64,000 bases of DNA from Girardinichthys multiradiatus (taxonomy: Eukaryota > Chordata > Actinopteri > Cyprinodontiformes > Goodeidae). The first letter of the stretch is position 1. Each line of letters starts with the position of its first letter. Below, piece after piece: positions 58,672 to 64,000 of this stretch. Below the pieces are notes generated by a model. It worked only from the letters and a program-made list of their open reading frames with translations. It had not been told where the DNA came from and did not search any database. A program made the position numbers and the translations under genes. The stretch covers positions 27,799,093 through 27,863,092 of the forward strand of contig NC_061797.1 in NCBI RefSeq assembly GCF_021462225.1, written 5' to 3'.

Positions 58672-59666
58672 TGGAAGCATGAAGTGCTCCAAAATCTCCT
58701 GATAGCTAGCTGCATTGACCCTGCCCTTGATAAAACACAGTGGACCAACACCAGCAGCTGACACGGCACCCCAGACCATCACTGACTGTGGGTACTTGAC
58801 ACTGGACTTCTGGCATTTTGGCATTTCCTTCTCCCCAGTCTTCCTCCAGACTCTGGCACCTTGATTTCCGAATGACATGCAGAATTTGCTTTCATCCGAA
58901 AAAAGTACTTTGGACCACTGAGCAACAGTCCAGTGCTGCTTCTCTGTAGCCCAAGTCAGGCACTTCTGCTGCTGTTTCTGGTTCAAAAGTGGCTTGACCT
59001 GGGGAATGCGGCACCTGTAGCCCATTTCCTGCACACGCCTGTGCACGGTGGCTCTGGATGTTTCTACTCCAGACTCAGTCCACTGCTTCCGCAGGTCCCC
59101 CAAGGTCTGGAATCGGCCCTTCTCCACAATCTTCCTCAGGGTCCGGTCACCTCTTCTCGTTGGGCAGCGTTTTCTGCCACACATTTTCCTTCCCACAGAC
59201 TTCACACTGAGGTGCCTTAATACAGCACTCTGGGAACAGCCTATTCATTCAGAAATTTATTTCTGTGTCTTACCCTCTTGCTTGAGGGTGTCAATAGTGG
59301 CCTTCTGGACAGCAGTCAGGTCGGCAGTCTTACCCATGATTGGGGTTTTGAGTGATGAACCAGGCTGGGAGTTTTAAAGGCCTCAGGAATCTTTTGCAGG
59401 TTTTTAGAGTTAACTCGTTGATTCAGATAATTAGGTTCATAGCTCGTTTAGAGACCCTTTTAATGATATGCTAATTTTGTGAGATAGGAATTTTGGGTTT
59501 TCATGAGCTGTATGCCAAAATCATCCGTATTAAGACAATAAAAGACCTGAAATATTTCAGTTAGTGTGCCATGAATCTAAAATATATGAATGTTAAATTT
59601 TCATCATGACATTATGTAAAATAATGAACTTTATCACAATATGCTAATATTTTGAGAAGGACCTGT
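58672..59666 (-). mobile_element. Truncated Tc1-like element, same family as 20.5 kb
   Basis: The high-coordinate end is intact (AATATTTTGAGAAGGACCTG, then TA at 59667-59668). The other end is lost: similarity to the 20.5-kb copy begins at GGAAGCATGAAGTGCTCC near 58673. Roughly the last 110 codons of transposase and the whole second terminal repeat are missing. It abuts L2 LINE sequence. Confidence 0.92.
58675..59337 (-). pseudogene. Tc1-like transposase, truncated, two stops
   Basis: The start at 59337 corresponds to that of the intact copy. Two in-frame stops fall in the helix-turn-helix region (around 59255 and 59245). From 59205 the frame is open and matches the intact protein through GDRTLRKIVEKGRFQTLGDL, VLFSDESKFCMSF (first catalytic D) and NAASYQEILEHFML, where homology ends. 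The second D and the Glu are absent. Confidence 0.92.
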
Positions 59667-59668
59667 AT

Positions 59669-60560
59669 ATGCTTCCAATAGGTCAAATTATTAGGCAGCA
59701 TGGGATAAATTTTCACTGTTACGCTGATGATACTCAGCTTTACTTATCCATAAATCCTGATGAGCCCAACCAGTTAGATAGACTACAAGCATGTTTTGAA
59801 GATATAAAAACCTGGATGACGTTACATTTTTTGCTTCTAAATTCAGACAAGACAGAAGTTGTCGTCTTTGGACCGGAGTCTTTAAAAAAGAAACTGCTTA
59901 GTCAATCACTTAACCTGGATGGCATTAAATTGACCTCTGGTAATAAAGTAAAAAACCTTGGTGTTATTTTTGACCAGGACATGTAATTTAAATCCCATAT
60001 TAAACAGGTTTCTAGGATTTCCTTCTTTCATCTCCGGAACATTGCCAAAATTAGAAATATCCTATCTAGGAGTGATGCTGAAAAACTAGTCCATGCATTT
60101 GTTACTTCAAGGCTGGACTATTGTAATTCGTTACTATCAGGATGTCCACAAAATGCAGTTAAAAGCCTTCGGCTGATTCAAAATGCTGCAGCAAGAGTTC
60201 TGATGAAAATTAAAAAGAGAGATCATATTTCTCCTATTTTAGCTTCCCTTCATTAGCTCCCTGTTAAGTCCAGAATATAATTTAAAATTCTCCTCCTCAC
60301 ATATAAAGCCCTTAATGATTTAGCTCCATCATACATCAGAGATCTGATTGTTCCATATGTTCCTAACAGGGCACTTCGTTCTCAGACTGCAGGTTTACTG
60401 GTGGTTCCTAGAGTCTCTAGAAGTAGAATGGGAGGCAGATCCTTTAGTTATCAGGCTCCTCTCCTGTGGAACCAGATCCCAGTTTGGGTCCGTGAGGCAG
60501 ACACCTGTCTACTTTTAAGGCTAGGCTTAAAACTTTCCTTTTTGATAAAGCTTATAGTTA
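59669..60560 (+). pseudogene. L2 LINE RT C-terminal half
   Basis: The frame from 59669 has INFHCYADDTQLYLSIN (catalytic YADD), LNSDKTEVVVFGPESL and VKNLGVIFDQDM, followed by TAA at 59984-59986. Beyond it the same reading continues with FFHLRNIAKIRNILSR, SRLDYCNSLLSGCPQNAVK and LIQNAAARVLMKIKKRDHIS, then further stops near 60255 and 60278. RALRSQTAGLLVVPRVSR and SYQAPLLWNQIPVWVREA mark the C-terminus. Confidence 0.88.
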
Positions 60561-60588
60561 GAGTGGCTTAGTTTATCCTGAGCTATCT

Positions 60589-60878
60589 TCCTTATTTTTT
60601 ACCTCCGTCTTCGGCCCTCCCTGTTGGTTGGAGTAAGGGGGAGTCAGGTTTAGCCTAAACCGGCACAGTTATGGTTGAGGTGCAAACACACCCTCCATTT
60701 CTGCTACCTGTATGACCGCTTCTCTTTTCCAATGGTTATAATCAGTCTGACAGAGAGAGGTATCCCAATCATTGTGGTTTTTAGTATAACAATGACCATC
60801 AGTGGGACCCTTTGTGAGGTGCCTTGAGATGACATTGTTGTAAATAAGCGCCGCTTAACTAAATAATCTGAACTGAAA
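60589..60878 (+). mobile_element. Short L2-like insertion in the L2 3' UTR
   Basis: About 290 bp ending in a second L2-type terminus (GTGAGGTGCCTTGAGATGAC, then TAAATAAGCGCC...CTGAACTGAAA). CTATCT flanks it at 60583-60588 and 60879-60884. Host L2 3' UTR text resumes right after. This reads as a 5'-truncated LINE insertion with a 6-bp duplication. Confidence 0.55.
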
Positions 60879-61765
60879 CTATCTGTGTAGTTATGCTGCT
60901 ATAGGCTTAGGCTGCTGGAGGACATAATGACCACTTTCACCCTCTTCGCTACATTCTCACACTACTCTCCAATTTTGCACTGTTTGCTGTTATTTCAGCT
61001 TTTAACCTTGTTCTCTCTTTTCTCTTCCTAGAAGCTGTGACACCTTTCTGGAGAGGGGAATCGTCCGAGCTTCTGCTGGCAACAACTTAATGCTCACCCT
61101 CTACCGATGATCCACATAGCCCTGTCTTTTAGTGTTTAACCCTTTCTCTCTCCTAGACATGGAAATTGACTGAGCTTTTACTGTAACTAATTATATGTGC
61201 TTTCTTTCAGACTCTAACCTTGAAAACTGGCTCAGAGTTTATCTGTTCTTTCTTTCTAGGTGAAACGACTAAAGGAGCTACATCCGTTAACATTTACTTT
61301 TCCTTCCCATAGAAAGTACTTCTGGATCAGTGCTTCTGTGTTCTTTTTGTGTCTCTGCTCTGTTCTCTCAAACCCCCAGTCGGTCGTGGCAGATGGCTGC
61401 TCACACTGAGCCTGGTTCTGCTGGAGGTTTCTTCCTGTTAAAAGGGAGTTTTTCCTCTCCGCTGTCGCTACATGCATGCTCAGTTTGAGGGATTGCTGCA
61501 AAGTCAACGCCAGTGACTGTCCACTGTCTCTACATGCTCATCCGGGAGGAGGGAATGCTGCAAGTCACTGACTGGATGCAATCTGCTGGGTTTCCTTAGA
61601 TAGAAAAACTTTTATCCAATTTGAATAAAAATCTAACTCCGACTGCACTGTTCAATTGTTAGGATTAATTGGAATGTATGTATCTGATTGTTGTGAAGTG
61701 CCTTGAGATAACATGTGTTGTGAATTGGCGCTATATAAATAAAACTGAATTGAATTGAATTGAAA

Positions 61766-62385
61766 TATTGAAGGAGACTGTTGTGTCTGGATGGACAGTA
61801 ATGGAGTGTAGTCAAGTTTGGATGCAGGGTGGACTTTTAAGTTGAGGCTCTTATACTTTTCTAAACTTGTCTAACATTTGAAGGCATGCTGTAAGGGAAG
61901 TTTTATTGATGTGCAGATATAAGTGAGCGTCCATGGTAAACACAATGCAATACTGAGCTGACATTTAAAGTTAAATGAAAATTCAAGCTGGAAAGATTGA
62001 AGCAAATGTGTGGATATGTTGTGGATGCAGAGTAATGCAGGTGTGAACCAATGGGTCTCAAAAAGGTGGCCTACAGTTTCTCTACATTCTATAAAGAAGA
62101 CATTACTTTGGAATACTGTCTAAACACTGTGTGTGAATTCAACATTCATCCTTCAAGGGCATGAAGATTGAATGTTTTCCTCCTCTACAAGCGATGAAAA
62201 AAGCTTTTGACCCAAGTCTTAAGGGGAACATATTGGGCACAGCTGCAGTTCTTCTCAAGCCAGATACTTTTTTTCCTTATGTGGGTCACGGCATAAAGGC
62301 CTACAACATTTCCCTCCTTTTCCAGCTTTGCTCTTTGAGCTTAATCAAAAGGCACAAACTGCTTCTAAAGATATACATGAACACA
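61766..62385. other. Unique AT-rich DNA
   Basis: No gene or element recognised. Confidence 0.5.
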
Positions 62386-62905
62386 CAATACCGGTCAAAC
62401 TTTTTACAATGCCTTTCTAATTTTAATGATTTTCTTAATGTTTATGACTATTTACATTGTATGTAGATTCTCTCCAAAGGCATTAAAACAGTGAATGAAC
62501 ACATATGGAGTTATGTATCAAACAAAAAATTGTAAAAGAACTTTAAATATGTTTTATATTTTAGCTTCCTTAAAGTAGTCACCCTTTGCTGTGATGACTA
62601 AAATATTAACCCTTGGACGTCTCTCAATACACCTCTGGGAAGTTCTTTTAAGACTCTTTGGAAAACCATTTGAGGTGACCATCTCATGAAGCTAATTGAG
62701 AGAATAAAAGAGAGCAAAGCAGTCAACAAAGTAAAGGGTAAAATATTAAAATGTTTAGAGTTATTTCACACTTTTTGTTGCTACATAATTCCATGTGTGT
62801 TCATTCATAGTCTTGTTGCCTTGGTGAAAATCTATAATGTAAATAGTCATGAAAATAAAGAGACCCATTAAGTGAAAAAGTGTATCTGAAACCTTTGACC
62901 GATTG
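62386..62905. mobile_element. Foldback MITE made of two Tc1 end arms
   Basis: The left arm starts near CAATACCGGTCAAAC and the right arm ends near GTTTGACCGATTG-like sequence (ACCTTTGACCGATTG). The inside matches the end arms of the 3.6-kb Tc1-like element, including the last roughly 36 transposase codons on both arms and a few more codons on one arm (about 62633-62745). The rest of the gene is absent. It is a deletion derivative of a related subfamily, since the outermost bases differ. Confidence 0.78.
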
Positions 62906-64000
62906 TGTATATATAATGGCAAACCCTTTAGCTGACCAAGGAGAAAAAGACTGTTTGAAACATGTTCAGTCACTTCTCAGTTCTTTCTATTTTATTTAAA
63001 AAAGGAAAATGAAAATCATTTGCTGAAAACTTAAATAAAAATGTAACATGGCAGACAAAACTGGAGAGCAAGAAGCTTGACAGACAATATTTGGCATGAA
63101 CTTTTTATAACAGCGTGAACTCACTTTCAAAATTTTTCTTGTTAATTGTTTATGAAGTCCTGTCAAATACTTATCCTGCTTTTTTGTTTTTTCACTTAGA
63201 TACTGACAGCCTTTTTTTCCATTTCTTTATCAAGAAGACCTTTTATGGTGTTGTGGAGCCAACACAGGACTGATTATGTTTTGTCATGTGTTTTTCCGTT
63301 TCAGGTTTTCTTCAGTGCAGTGGAACTTCTAAAATCTAAAGCAGGTGCCAAACAAATGGTTTCCAGATGTTTTTTCATGATGTGTGGACAAACAAGAGTT
63401 CTCTGCATTTATAATTCTTCCAGTTTTGAACATCAATGGTTAGACCTCAGCTGAAAACTTTGACAAAGTCTGCCTTATGTTTCACATATAGCTATGCACA
63501 GTCCCCTCTTGTACAGTTCTTTGCTGATCTCTTTTACACATAATGACATAATTCAAAGCAAAACACTAAGGCACATGATGTCATTGATTTTACGTCCTGT
63601 TTTTGTGGAATTTGATATATTTTCGTTTCTTTAACAGTTTGTTGACAGCTACTCATCAATTCAGCATAATTTCTTTATTTCTTATCAAATTTGATGAAAA
63701 GGAAATGGATAAAAGAAAGATTAGGTGCATACTTCAGATTTTGCACCTGGCTTAGGGTTGATTTTTTTTTCCTGTTTTTCAGATATTAAAATACATTTTA
63801 ATATCAACAACAGCCTGTAGTAAATAGAAAATGCAGTTTTCAAAGGATAATTTTATTTATTAATAGTAAAAAGCTATCCAAACCACCCTACCCTTATGTG
63901 AAAAAGTAAACCACTAATAACTGGTTGTGCCACTGTTGGGGGTCATCCTTTGTGCTGGACAGACTGGCTGGGCTGCACAGTTCGACATGCGCAGCTCAAC
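62906..64000. other. Unique AT-rich DNA
   Basis: I see no recognisable gene or mobile element. Chance frames only. Confidence 0.5.

Larger units (their letters stand above)
59667..61765 (+). mobile_element. L2-type LINE 3' half
   Basis: It begins inside RT directly after the TA of the Tc1 copy, and continues through the C-terminus and a long 3' UTR to TGGCGCTATATAAATAAAAC followed by GAATT-type repeats (about 61735-61765). The 5' half is not found on the other side of the Tc1 copy, so it was lost with that element's other end or never present. A separate short L2-like piece is nested at 60589-60878. Confidence 0.87.

Overview
The window looks like nuclear DNA of a teleost fish, most likely a percomorph. 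The evidence is the repeat fauna: several Tc1-like DNA transposons (DD34E transposases, TA target sites), L2/Rex-type LINEs with short tandem tails, a Gypsy (Ty3-like) LTR element, a degenerate endogenous retrovirus, hAT-type elements and a tRNA-like SINE. Unique sequence is AT-rich with no bacterial operon structure, no Shine-Dalgarno sites and no CRISPR. I found no convincing host protein-coding exon. The only long open frames are transposon proteins.

Layout. 0-3.6 kb: unique AT-rich DNA. 3.6-5.2 kb: complete Tc1-like element with a broken transposase and very long terminal repeats. 6.1-7.5 kb: gag-like and Tc1 pseudogene remnants. 8.9-10.6 kb: LTR-like remnant and a SINE-like repeat split by about 0.4 kb. 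10.7-12.9 kb: minus-strand retroviral gag-pro-pol remnant (zinc knuckle, protease, RT). 12.9-14.7 kb: minus-strand, probably non-autonomous LTR element with a 48-bp minisatellite. 15.7-17.0 kb: 3' half of a LINE with a GATTCT tail. 17-19.7 kb: mostly unique, with a CA microsatellite. 19.7-20.5 kb: L2 3' end. 20.5-22.1 kb: complete Tc1-like element with an intact 334-codon transposase, next to a LINE 3' fragment. 22.6-28.7 kb: unique DNA, hairpins, LINE pieces and a SINE. 28.7-31.9 kb: LINE interrupted by a Tc1-like element lacking its third catalytic residue. 31.9-41.4 kb: about 9.5 kb with almost no recognisable mobile DNA. 41.4-42.7 kb: LINE fragment interrupted by a hAT element with a TTF-type zinc-finger transposase N-terminus. 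45.4-48.3 kb: hAT-type MITE split by a LINE with a 10-bp target-site duplication. 50.6-58.2 kb: minus-strand Gypsy element whose 3' LTR runs straight into a truncated L2-type LINE with a long intact RT frame. 58.7-59.7 kb: second, truncated copy of the 20.5-kb Tc1 family, abutting an L2 LINE (59.7-61.8 kb) that holds a nested short L2-like insertion. 62.4-62.9 kb: foldback MITE made of two Tc1 end arms.

The genes do not form one pathway. The window is a stack of insertions whose order can be read from nesting: LINE then Tc1 at 29 kb, LINE then hAT at 42 kb, MITE then LINE at 45-48 kb, L2 then short L2 at 60.6 kb. The points most worth following up are the intact Tc1-like element, the Tc1 family that duplicated its transposase 3' end into both terminal arms together with a related foldback MITE, the LTR/LINE fusion, the near-perfect 22-bp hairpin at 22.9 kb and the transposon-poor 31.9-41.4 kb block.
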